Source: Candidatus Omnitrophota bacterium (lineage in GTDB: Bacteria > Omnitrophota > Gorgyraeia > Aquiviventales > Aquiviventaceae). From it: DNA of 38,186 nt. The translations under genes were made by a program, and so were the position numbers. The DNA is taken from positions 1-38,186 of the forward strand of contig JACPRA010000009.1 in the NCBI GenBank assembly GCA_016190215.1, given 5' to 3'. Below, one piece after another: positions 23,107-32,001 of the stretch (position 1 is its first letter; each line of letters begins with the position of its first letter). Below the pieces are notes generated by a model. It did not search any database, was not told the DNA's origin, and saw nothing but the letters and a program-made list of their open reading frames with translations.

Positions 23107-25299
23107 ATGCCGTCTCCTGAGCGCGTCACCATGCAGGTGGTCCAAGACACCGGGGAGATCATTGAAACCCCGCTCACCCCGGAGGATCTGGCCCTCTCCT
23201 GGAAGAAAAGCGTCTGCCCGTACTGCGGGGTCGGCTGCGGCGTCCTGGTGGGCAGTAAAACAGGGCGCGTCCTCAAGGTGCGCGGCGACCACAATCATCC
23301 CGCGAACCACGGCCTGCTCTGCGGCAAAGGCGCCACCCTGCCGCAGATGGTGCACACGCCGGACCGGCTTGCCCATCCCATGATGCGCACAGCGCGCCAG
23401 GCCGGCTTGCAGCCGGCCTCCTGGGACGACGCGCTGGGGCGGATCGCCGCGGAGTGGCGGCGGATCATCCGCGATCACGGCCCGAATGCCGTGGCCTTTT
23501 ACGTCTCCGGCCAGCTGCTTACCGAAGACTACTACGTCGTCAACAAGCTCGCCAAAGGGTTCCTCGGCACCAACAACGTGGATTCGAACTCGCGCCTGTG
23601 CATGGCCAGCGCCGTGTCCGGCTACATGACCTCGCTCGGGGCGGATGCCCCGCCGGGCTGCTACGCCGACATCGAGCTGGCGGATTGCTTCCTGCTGATC
23701 GGCACCAACACCGCGGCCTGCCATCCGGTCACGTTCGAGCGGATCCGCCGCCGCAAACTGCGCGCGCCCGGCCGGGTGAAGGTGCTCGTCGCGGACCCGC
23801 GCAAGACCCGCACCGCCGACATCGCCGATATCTACCTGCCGATCCGGCCCGGCACTGACGTCGCACTGCTCAACGCGATGCTGCACGTCCTCGTCCGAGA
23901 CGGCTTGACCGACGCGCGCTACATCCAGCGGCACACCAGCGGCTGGGACGCCATCGCCGCACTCGTCGAGCAGTATCCGCCGGAGCGGGCGGCTGAGCTT
24001 TGCGGGGTGGCGGCTGATGCCATCATCGCCGCGGCCCGGCTCTTCGGGCGCGCCCGGGCGGCGATGAGCTTCTGGAGCATGGGGCTGAACCAATCCACCC
24101 ACGGCACCGCCAAGAACAACGGCGTCATCAATCTCCATATGGCCACGGGTCAGATCGGCCGTCCCGGTGCGGGCCCCTTCTCGCTGACGGGCCAGCCCAA
24201 TGCGATGGGCGGACGCGAAACCGGCGGGCTCGCCCACCTGTTGCCGGGGCATCGGTTGGTGGCCGACGAATCGCACCGCCGGGCGGTCGAAACCCTCTGG
24301 GGGCTGCCGGCGGGCCGCATCAGCCCCACGCCAGGCCTCACGGCGGTGGATCTGTTCAAGCAGATGGCGGAGGGCCGCGTGAAGAGCGTGTGGATCCTTT
24401 GCACCAACCCGATGGTGTCTATGCCGAACCTCTCCCTGGCCCGGCGCGCGCTGGAGCAGGCCGAGCTGGTCATCGTCAACGACATCTATCACCCCACCGA
24501 AACCACGCAACTGGCCGACGTGCTCCTGCCGGCCGCCCAGTGGTCGGAGCGGGACGGCACCGTCACCAACTCCGAGCGCTGCATCTCCTACCTGGAGCAG
24601 GCCATCGAGCCGCCAGGGGAGGCGCTGCCGGACTGGCAGATCCTGTGCCGGTTCGCGCAGATGATGGGGTGGGGAGAGGCCTTCGGGTTCGCGAATGCCG
24701 AGGCGGTGTACGAGGAATACAAATCGCTCACGCGCGGGCAGGACTTGGACATCGGCGGAGTCACGTACGACCGGCTCAAGCAGGGGCCGCTCCAGTGGCC
24801 CTGCCCGACGCCGCAGCACCGCTCCACCATGCGGCGGTACACCACCGGGGTCTTCAGCCACCCGGACGGCAAGGCGCGGTTCCTCGCCCACGAATATAAA
24901 GCGCCGGCCGAGCCGCCGGACGCGCAGTTTCCGATGGCGCTGACGACCGGCCGCGTGCGGGACCAGTGGCACACCATGACGCGCACCGGCAAGATCCCCG
25001 TCCTGATGAAGAAAGAGCCGGAGCCGTTCCTGGAGCTCCATCCTCAGGATGCCGCGCCGCTGGGCATCGGCGAGGGGGACCGGGTCACCGTCCGCTCCCG
25101 CCGAGGCGAGGCGTCGGCGAAGACCCGCCTCACGACGACGATCACGCCGGGCACCTGTTTCATGCCGTTTCATTGGGGCGGACTATGGGGCGAGGCCGTC
25201 GTCAACCAGGCAACGACCGACGCCTATGATCCGACCTCGAAGCAGCCGGAGCTGAAGTTCTGCGCGGTCCGACTTGAGAAAGTGACAAGTGACACGTGA
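23107..25299 (+). CDS. Assimilatory nitrate reductase catalytic subunit, NarB/NasA type
   Basis: About 730 residues, a bis-MGD molybdoenzyme. The 4Fe-4S motif CPYCGVGCGV with the fourth Cys in LLCGKG is at the N-terminus. The molybdenum-binding Cys is in NSRLCMASAVSGY, as in NarB. YDPTSKQPELKFCAVRLE at the end is typical of assimilatory nitrate reductases rather than formate dehydrogenases. No FAD or BFD domain is attached, so electrons probably come from ferredoxin or a separate partner. ATG at 23107 or 23131 could be the start; neither has a strong ribosome-binding site. The last residues KVTSDT and the stop are encoded by the GTGACA repeat array. Confidence 0.92.
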   Translation: MPSPERVTMQVVQDTGEIIETPLTPEDLALSWKKSVCPYCGVGCGVLVGSKTGRVLKVRGDHNHPANHGLLCGKGATLPQMVHTPDRLAHPMMRTARQAGLQPASWDDALGRIAAEWRRIIRDHGPNAVAFYVSGQLLTEDYYVVNKLAKGFLGTNNVDSNSRLCMASAVSGYMTSLGADAPPGCYADIELADCFLLIGTNTAACHPVTFERIRRRKLRAPGRVKVLVADPRKTRTADIADIYLPIRPGTDVALLNAMLHVLVRDGLTDARYIQRHTSGWDAIAALVEQYPPERAAELCGVAADAIIAAARLFGRARAAMSFWSMGLNQSTHGTAKNNGVINLHMATGQIGRPGAGPFSLTGQPNAMGGRETGGLAHLLPGHRLVADESHRRAVETLWGLPAGRISPTPGLTAVDLFKQMAEGRVKSVWILCTNPMVSMPNLSLARRALEQAELVIVNDIYHPTETTQLADVLLPAAQWSERDGTVTNSERCISYLEQAIEPPGEALPDWQILCRFAQMMGWGEAFGFANAEAVYEEYKSLTRGQDLDIGGVTYDRLKQGPLQWPCPTPQHRSTMRRYTTGVFSHPDGKARFLAHEYKAPAEPPDAQFPMALTTGRVRDQWHTMTRTGKIPVLMKKEPEPFLELHPQDAAPLGIGEGDRVTVRSRRGEASAKTRLTTTITPGTCFMPFHWGGLWGEAVVNQATTDAYDPTSKQPELKFCAVRLEKVTSDT

Positions 25300-25308
25300 C
25301 AGGTGACA
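25281..25308. repeat. Period-7 array, AGTGACA family, between nitrate reductase and moaA
   Basis: Four direct units: AGTGACA, AGTGACA, CGTGACA, GGTGACA. There is no inverted arm here. The array encodes the last codons and stop of nitrate reductase. Its final AGGTGA (25301-25306) lies seven bases before the moaA ATG, so the repeat itself serves as the ribosome-binding site. Confidence 0.88.
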
Positions 25309-25313
25309 CTTCA

Positions 25314-26294
25314 ATGATTGATCAATTTGGACGACACATCACGTATCTGCGGATCTCGGTCATTGATAAGTGCAACCTGCGCTGCTTGTACTGCGTGCCG
25401 CACGGATGGGTGAACCGGAACCGGTTCGCGGACCTCTTGACCAACGAAGAGCTGCTGGCGCTGGCGGGGATCTTCGCGGAGCTGGGCATCCGCAAGATCC
25501 GCCTGACCGGCGGCGAGCCGCTGCTGCGGCCCGGCCTGGTCGAGTTGATCGCGCGCCTGGCCGCGCTTCCCGGCATCGAGCAGATCGCCATGTCCACCAA
25601 CGGCGTGCTGCTGGCGCGCTGGGCCGGCCGGCTCAAGCAGGCGGGGCTGCGCCGGCTCAACGTCAGCCTCGACACGCTCTCGCGGGAGACGTTCGCGCTG
25701 GTCACCGGCCAGGACCAATGGCAGGACGTCGTCGCCGGCATCCAGGCGGCGCAGGCGGAAGGGTTCGAGGCCGTCAAGATCAACACGGTCCTGATGAAGG
25801 GCGTCAACGATCATGAGATCCTGCCGCTGGTGGAGTTCGCCATCGCGCATCGGCTGGAGCTGCGGTTCATCGAATGGATGCCGACGAACCCCTTCACCAA
25901 CACCGAGCGCGAGGACCGCTTCCTCTCGAATGAGACGGCGCAGGCGGCCATCGAGCAGCGCTACCGCCTGATCGCGGACGACCCGGACCCCTCGTCCCCG
26001 GCCCGGAGCTTCCGAATCGAGGGGACCGGCGGACGGGTGGGGTTCATCAACCCGCTCTCCAACTATTTCTGCGCCCGGTGCAACCGCGTCCGCCTGAAGG
26101 TGAACGGCCGGATCAAGACGTGCCTCCATGGGCAGGAAGAATTGGACCTGAAAACCCTGCTGCGCTCCGGCGCGCCGCGCGAGGCAATCGCGCGCGAGAT
26201 CGCCACGACGGTATTTTTGCGCCCGGAGCAGCATTTTCTCAATCGCGCCGACGTCGCCCATCGCGATTTCGTCATGACGGAAGTGGGAGGATAA
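25314..26294 (+). CDS. moaA: GTP 3',8-cyclase MoaA
   Basis: A 326-residue radical SAM enzyme that rearranges GTP, with MoaC, to cPMP. The SAM cluster is CNLRCLYC (CxxxCxxC) near the N-terminus. The second cluster is FCARCNRVRLKVNGRIKTCLH near residue 250. The protein ends in GG, required in other MoaA proteins for catalysis. KIRLTGGEPLLR is the SAM-binding GGE motif. The ATG at 25314 was chosen over an in-frame GTG at 25296 because AGGTGA fits it and homology begins there. It is separated from the other moa genes and sits directly before nirB. Confidence 0.95.
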   Translation: MIDQFGRHITYLRISVIDKCNLRCLYCVPHGWVNRNRFADLLTNEELLALAGIFAELGIRKIRLTGGEPLLRPGLVELIARLAALPGIEQIAMSTNGVLLARWAGRLKQAGLRRLNVSLDTLSRETFALVTGQDQWQDVVAGIQAAQAEGFEAVKINTVLMKGVNDHEILPLVEFAIAHRLELRFIEWMPTNPFTNTEREDRFLSNETAQAAIEQRYRLIADDPDPSSPARSFRIEGTGGRVGFINPLSNYFCARCNRVRLKVNGRIKTCLHGQEELDLKTLLRSGAPREAIAREIATTVFLRPEQHFLNRADVAHRDFVMTEVGG

Positions 26295-26296
26295 CG

Positions 26297-28753
26297 ATGG
26301 ACGCGACGCGCCTGGTGGTCGTCGGCAACGGGATGGCGGGGATGTCGTGCCTGGACCGCATCCTGCAGTACCAGCCGGGGTTTGCCGTGACGGTCTTAAG
26401 CGAGGAGCCGCACTGCAACTACAACCGCATCCTCCTCTCCTCGGTGCTCGCCGGCGAGAAGACCCTCGAGGAGATTTACATCAACACCCCGGAGTGGTAC
26501 GACCAGAACCGCATTGACCTGCGGCTGGGCGTCAAAGCGGTGGACGTGGACGCCGCCGGCCGGACCGTCACCGCGGCGACTGGAGAAACGATCCCGTACG
26601 ACAAGCTCCTGCTGGCCACCGGCAGCGTGCCGTTCATCCCGCCGATCGAGGGTATCAACCTCGACGGGGTCTTCGTGTTCAGGAACCTGGCGGACGTGCA
26701 GGCCCTCCTGGAGCGCTGCCGGCAGCGCGGGCACGCCGTGGTCATCGGCGGAGGGCTGTTGGGGCTTGAGGCCGCCCGCGGCCTGCTCAACCAGGGCATG
26801 AAAGTGACCGTCGTCCACCTCACCGACCGGCTGATGGACGTGCAGCTCGATGTGGCGGGGGGCGCCTTTCTCCAGCGCACGATCGAGCGGCTGGGCATTG
26901 ACGTGCGGCTGAACCATAAAACGACGAAGTTGCTGGGCGATCGGCGCGTGGACGGCGTGATGTTCGAGGGCGGCTCCATCCTGCCGTGCGACCTCGTGGT
27001 CATCGCCTGCGGCATCCGCCCCAGCGTTGAGCTCGCCCGGCGGGCGGGCCTGCAGATCAACCGCGGCATCGTCGTCAACGATCACCTGGAGACGAGCGAC
27101 CCGAACATTTTCGCGGTGGGCGAGTGCGTTGAGCACCGCGGCAAGGTCTACGGCCTGGTGGCCCCGCTCTACGACCAGGGCAAGGTGCTGGCGGCGACCA
27201 TCACCGGCCACAAGGGACCGGGGTACGAGGGCTCGACGCTGGCCGCGAAGCTGAAGATCATCGGCGTGGACGTCTTCTCCGCCGGCGAGGTGCAGGTGAC
27301 CGGGCCCGAGTGCGAAGTCGCCGCGTATCAGGACGAAGGTACTGGCGTCTACCAAAAGCTCGTGTTCCGCCGGAACCGCTTGGTGGGAACGATCCTGGTG
27401 GGCGACGTCGGCCGCGCGAACCGCCTCTTGGAGCTGATCCGCCGCCAGGAGCCGGTCGGCGAGCAGCGCTACCGGTTGCTCTTCGACACCGCCGAGGCCA
27501 AGTTGGGCGCGGCGGAAGACGTGATGTCCCGCGCCGATGAGGAGATGATCTGCGGCTGCGTGGGTGTCACCAAAGGCCGCATCATCGAGGCGATCCGCGG
27601 GCAGGGGCTGAAGAGCCTGGCCGGAGTGAAGACGTGCACGAAAGCCTCCACCGGCTGCGGCACGTGCACGCAACTCGTCGAAGGCATCTTGCGGGCCGTC
27701 GTCGGCGACCAGGTCGAGGAGAAGAAGAACCACTTGTGCGCCTGCGTGCCGTTCCCGAAGGCGCAGCTTCGCACCATGATCCAGACGCAGCGGCTCAAGA
27801 GCGTGCAGGACATCCTCGACATCTACGGCAATGGTGCGGGCTGCGGGTTCTGCAAGCCGGCCTTGAGCTTCCTCGTGGATGAGGTGTGGCTCGGCGAGCA
27901 TCACGAAGACCGCTCGGCGCGGTTCATCAATGACCGCGTGCACGCCAACATCCAGAACGACGGGACCTTTTCCGTCGTACCCCGCATGCCCGGCGGAGTC
28001 ACCTCAGCGGAGCAATTGCGCAAAATCGCGGACGCGGCCGACAAGTACCAGGTGCGCATGGTCAAGGTGACCGGCAGCCAGCGCCTCGATCTCCTCGGCG
28101 TCAAGAAAGAGGATCTGCCCAAGATTTGGGCCGACCTGGGGATGCGCTCCGGCCACGCTTACACCAAGGCGGTCCGCATGGTCAAGTCTTGCGTCGGCAC
28201 GGATTTCTGCCGGTACGGCACGCAGAATTCGATCACCACCGGCATCAAGCTCGAGGAGCTGCTCGAAGGGCTCTATACCCCGGCAAAAGTGAAGATGGGT
28301 GTCGTCGGCTGCCCGCGCAACTGCGCCGAGGCCACGGTCAAAGATATCGGCCTCGTCGGCTTTGAAGGGGGCTGGCAGGTCGTCATCGGGGGCGCGGCCG
28401 GCAAGCGAGTGCGCGCCGCCGACATCCTGGCCACCGTCCCCACCACCGAGGAAGCGCTCGAGGCCGCCCTGCTCTTTTTCCAGTACTACCGCGAGCGCGG
28501 GGAATATCCGGAGCGGACCTACGATTTCGTCGAGCGCGTCGGGCTGGAAACGATCCGCCGGGAAACCGTGCTGGCCTCGCCGGAAAAGAAGCAGGCCTTG
28601 TTGGACCGGCTGGCCAAAGCAAAAACCAAAACAGTCAATCCATGGGACACCGAATCGAAGCAGCCGGTGCACCCGATGCAGTTCACCGATTTCGTCCTGC
28701 CGAAGGACGCCGAGGCGCTCCGGAATCAGCCGGCCGCCCCGGCAGGCGGATAA
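26297..28753 (+). CDS. nirB: Assimilatory nitrite reductase large subunit NirB
   Basis: An 818-residue protein starting two bases after the moaA stop behind GGGAGGAT. Domains in order: FAD/NAD(P)H pyridine-nucleotide oxidoreductase (1-about 400; VVVGNGMAGMSCLD, VVIGGGLLGLEAARGL, NIFAVGECVEH); two BFD-type [2Fe-2S] domains (CGCVGVTKGRI with GCGTC, and CACVPFP with GCGFC); a ferredoxin-like half domain; and the siroheme-[4Fe-4S] domain with CVGTDFC and CPRNC. It reduces nitrite to ammonium with NADH in the cytoplasm, together with NirD. It is complete and of normal length. Confidence 0.96.
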   Translation: MDATRLVVVGNGMAGMSCLDRILQYQPGFAVTVLSEEPHCNYNRILLSSVLAGEKTLEEIYINTPEWYDQNRIDLRLGVKAVDVDAAGRTVTAATGETIPYDKLLLATGSVPFIPPIEGINLDGVFVFRNLADVQALLERCRQRGHAVVIGGGLLGLEAARGLLNQGMKVTVVHLTDRLMDVQLDVAGGAFLQRTIERLGIDVRLNHKTTKLLGDRRVDGVMFEGGSILPCDLVVIACGIRPSVELARRAGLQINRGIVVNDHLETSDPNIFAVGECVEHRGKVYGLVAPLYDQGKVLAATITGHKGPGYEGSTLAAKLKIIGVDVFSAGEVQVTGPECEVAAYQDEGTGVYQKLVFRRNRLVGTILVGDVGRANRLLELIRRQEPVGEQRYRLLFDTAEAKLGAAEDVMSRADEEMICGCVGVTKGRIIEAIRGQGLKSLAGVKTCTKASTGCGTCTQLVEGILRAVVGDQVEEKKNHLCACVPFPKAQLRTMIQTQRLKSVQDILDIYGNGAGCGFCKPALSFLVDEVWLGEHHEDRSARFINDRVHANIQNDGTFSVVPRMPGGVTSAEQLRKIADAADKYQVRMVKVTGSQRLDLLGVKKEDLPKIWADLGMRSGHAYTKAVRMVKSCVGTDFCRYGTQNSITTGIKLEELLEGLYTPAKVKMGVVGCPRNCAEATVKDIGLVGFEGGWQVVIGGAAGKRVRAADILATVPTTEEALEAALLFFQYYRERGEYPERTYDFVERVGLETIRRETVLASPEKKQALLDRLAKAKTKTVNPWDTESKQPVHPMQFTDFVLPKDAEALRNQPAAPAGG

Positions 28754-28754
28754 G

Positions 28755-29069
28755 ATGCCGACCTGGCGCTTGGTCACTGAGTGCGGTACGATCCCGGTGC
28801 GGGAAGGCCGACGGGTGATCTGCGGGAAGGAGGAAGTTGCCCTCTTCAATCTCGGCGCCGACGCCTACCTGGCGGTGGAGAACCGCTGCCCGCACCGCCA
28901 AGGCCCGCTGGCGGACGGCATCGTCGCCGGCACGTCCGTCTACTGCCCCCTGCACAGCTGGCGCATCAACCTCGAGACCGGCTGCGCCATCAGCGGCGGC
29001 GAAGGCTGCGTCAAGCGCTACCCGGTCAAAATCGCGGACGGCAAGATCTATCTGGCCTTTGACGACTGA
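28755..29069 (+). CDS. nirD: Nitrite reductase small subunit NirD (Rieske-like)
   Basis: A 104-residue Rieske-fold protein one base after nirB. CPHRQGPLADG and CPLHSWRINLETG give the Cys-x-His and Cys-x2-His [2Fe-2S] ligands. Many enterobacterial NirD proteins have lost these residues, so this member probably still carries a cluster. It is the last gene of the nitrogen island. A short inverted repeat (CTCCTTA, 29098-29104, and TAAGGAG, 29110-29116) lies 29 bases downstream and may end transcription from either side. Confidence 0.94.
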   Translation: MPTWRLVTECGTIPVREGRRVICGKEEVALFNLGADAYLAVENRCPHRQGPLADGIVAGTSVYCPLHSWRINLETGCAISGGEGCVKRYPVKIADGKIYLAFDD

Positions 29070-29088
29070 CCAAAACAGAGGGGTGGAA

Positions 29089-29865
29089 TTAGGTCGACTC
29101 CTTAAATTTTAAGGAGCCGATCAATTGCAGGAATCTTGGACGGTATAGTTTTAGGACAACCAGATAGCACGAGTGATCCGGATACAGGCCCCGCGCAGGC
29201 GTGAAATGACAAGGCATGAACCGACGCAACATGCTTGCGACTTGTTCCAGTCCTGGCCGATTGACGGACCGAACACGAATACCTCCGTTCGGTACGAAGC
29301 AGGCTTCGTCATCAAAGAACGCTTGCAACCATGCTTTCACTATCTCATCAGGTGCGGAAAGAATCGGCTCTGCAATCCACCAGTTCCTGGATTTTCCTGC
29401 TCCAAGATTTTGCAGCAATTCCCAAGCGGCTTTTGATCTCACCACGACTCGGTGATATTTAGCTTCGTGTCTTGGCGTCAATCCAAATACCTCTCCCACA
29501 TCGTGCATGAATGATTGGAGCAATCCAACTCGAAGATTGGTGTAACCAAAACCAAACCGCCGCCGATAATATCCGGCTCGATACGCTTTCAAATACCCGT
29601 AATGATCGCGTTCTTTGTAAGCAAACAGGTGTCCATCACCGCAGACATGGGCATGCACTCGCGCTAACGCGGGGGTCACTTGGGTAGGCAGCAGGCATTT
29701 TCTCGGAGACCGCTGCCGAATGATCTGAAACCGTGTTAAGGCATTATTGACAGCAGCTGTGGAACGCGCCAGTTTGGCTGCGATCTGCATGATGGGAAGT
29801 TTCTCGTCGAGGAAGAGGTTGCGCAATCGGTGCTTTTCGTCTTCACTCCAAATCTGATAATCCAT
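29089..29865 (-). CDS. LAGLIDADG homing endonuclease, downstream of the split tRNA
   Basis: About 258 residues from the ATG at 29865. The N-terminal 50 residues form a helix-turn-helix of SANT/Myb or resolvase style (WSEDEKHRLRNLFLDEKLPI to STAAVNNALTRF). Two LAGLIDADG-like helices follow: VHAHVCGDGHLF (about 69-80) and VKAWLQAFFDDEACFV (about 175-190), each ending in the acidic residue that binds the cleavage metal. The gene is clearly AT-richer than its neighbours, a sign of transfer. It lies after the tRNA terminator, outside the group I intron. The same frame stays open upstream to an ATG formed by the last three bases of the intron (29973), through the tRNA 3' exon; I consider the internal start more likely. 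Confidence 0.82.
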   Translation of the reverse strand: MDYQIWSEDEKHRLRNLFLDEKLPIMQIAAKLARSTAAVNNALTRFQIIRQRSPRKCLLPTQVTPALARVHAHVCGDGHLFAYKERDHYGYLKAYRAGYYRRRFGFGYTNLRVGLLQSFMHDVGEVFGLTPRHEAKYHRVVVRSKAAWELLQNLGAGKSRNWWIAEPILSAPDEIVKAWLQAFFDDEACFVPNGGIRVRSVNRPGLEQVASMLRRFMPCHFTPARGLYPDHSCYLVVLKLYRPRFLQLIGSLKFKEST

Positions 29866-29870
29866 CTTGT

Positions 29871-29911
29871 CAAACAACAAGAGACTGAGAAGATTGCTCT
29901 CCTCAGTCTCT
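29871..29911 (-). terminator. Intrinsic terminator of the tRNA-fMet transcript
   Basis: On the minus strand a 14-bp stem (AGAGACTGAGGAGA and its partner, allowing one G-T pair) closes a GCAA tetraloop at 29880-29911. It is followed by TGTTGTTT. It sits 20 bases downstream of the tRNA 3' end and six bases before the endonuclease ATG, so the endonuclease needs read-through or its own promoter. Confidence 0.8.
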
Positions 29912-29930
29912 GTCTCAGACCAATAGGATC

Positions 29931-30220
29931 TAGCGGGGGGCCGATTTGAACGGCCGACCTTCGGGTTATGCATACCACCACAGCTTTCGCTGCTTCACCA
30001 ACATTCCTTGGCGAATTTGTGGTCTGGACTATACCTTCATCCGCCACAACCCATTAGCGGATGCCCGCCGTCTAGTCTCTACACCTGCCCCACAGTATCA
30101 TGGGGATTGGCTCGGTATTACCAGTGAAGGCTTCACCGAATTTGACGGGAATTGCCTCAACCGTTACCGGCTGAGCGGCCCTCTTGAGCCCGACGAGCTA
30201 CCTGGCTGCTCCACCCCGCA
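29931..30220 (-). tRNA. Initiator tRNA-Met (CAT) interrupted by a group I intron
   Basis: Exons 30220-30187 (34 nt) and 29970-29931 (40 nt) join into a 74-nt tRNA. The acceptor stem has a mismatched 1-72 pair (T-T). The D-stem is GAGC/GCTC, the anticodon arm TCGGG-CTCATAA-CCCGA with anticodon CAT, and the T-arm GGCCG-TTCAAAT-CGGCC, with A at position 73. The 1-72 mismatch and three G-C pairs in the anticodon stem are the hallmarks of an initiator tRNA. CCA is not encoded. The insertion lies after the U that precedes the anticodon. Confidence 0.93.
29971..30186 (-). ncRNA. Group I intron (216 nt, IC3-like) in the tRNA-fMet anticodon loop
   Basis: The exon ends in U and the intron in G, as in all group I introns. 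The guide GGCC shortly after the 5' splice site pairs with exon GGCU, giving the required U-G pair. Core elements in order on the minus strand: P (AATTCCCGTCAAA, 30153-30141), Q (AATACCGAGCC, 30119-30109), R (AGAGACTAGA, 30080-30071) and S (AAGGTATAGTCC, 30038-30027). R and S pair through GACTA/TAGTC as P7. At 216 nt it is close in size to the Azoarcus tRNA-Ile intron and has no internal reading frame. It is likely self-splicing. Confidence 0.88.
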
Positions 30221-30236
30221 GCGAAGACGAAGGCTG

Positions 30237-30262
30237 ATTATAGCGCGTTGCGAGGTGGAGGG

Positions 30263-30266
<4 letters not shown>
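30237..30266 (-). promoter_or_regulatory. tRNA-fMet promoter
   Basis: On the minus strand TTGACC (30266-30261), an 18-base spacer and a consensus TATAAT (30242-30237). The tRNA begins 16 bases later. The -35 overlaps the stop codon of the ftsB-like gene. Confidence 0.8.
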
Positions 30267-31890
<1,624 letters not shown>

Positions 31891-31961
31891 GCGAAGGCGG
31901 CAGACTCGTTATCTTCTTCCCTATCAATAAATAAGCAGAAATAGCAAATTCCCCCGTTTCG

Positions 31962-31991
31962 TTGACAGGCTCTGCGCGCGTATGCTATAGT
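31962..31991 (+). promoter_or_regulatory. Promoter of the FtsH-like gene
   Basis: TTGACA (31962-31967), an 18-base spacer and TATAGT (31986-31991) with an extended -10 TGC in front. The ATG is at 32002, so the leader is a few bases at most. It is divergent from eno; the 95 bp between the two promoters show no gene. Confidence 0.75.
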
Positions 31992-32001
31992 CAGTGTTGA
32001 C

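Noticed and set aside
23092-25173. A 693-residue minus-strand open frame
   Set aside because: It lies antisense to nitrate reductase, whose motifs are complete, and has the biased composition of a shadow frame.
23107-25299. Formate dehydrogenase alpha subunit
   Set aside because: The molybdenum-ligand region NSRLCMASAVSGY, the C-terminal pattern and the nar/nir neighbours fit NarB/NasA. No selenocysteine codon is involved.
29931-30220. Elongator tRNA-Met or tRNA-Ile(CAT)
   Set aside because: The 1-72 mismatch and three G-C pairs in the anticodon stem are initiator features.
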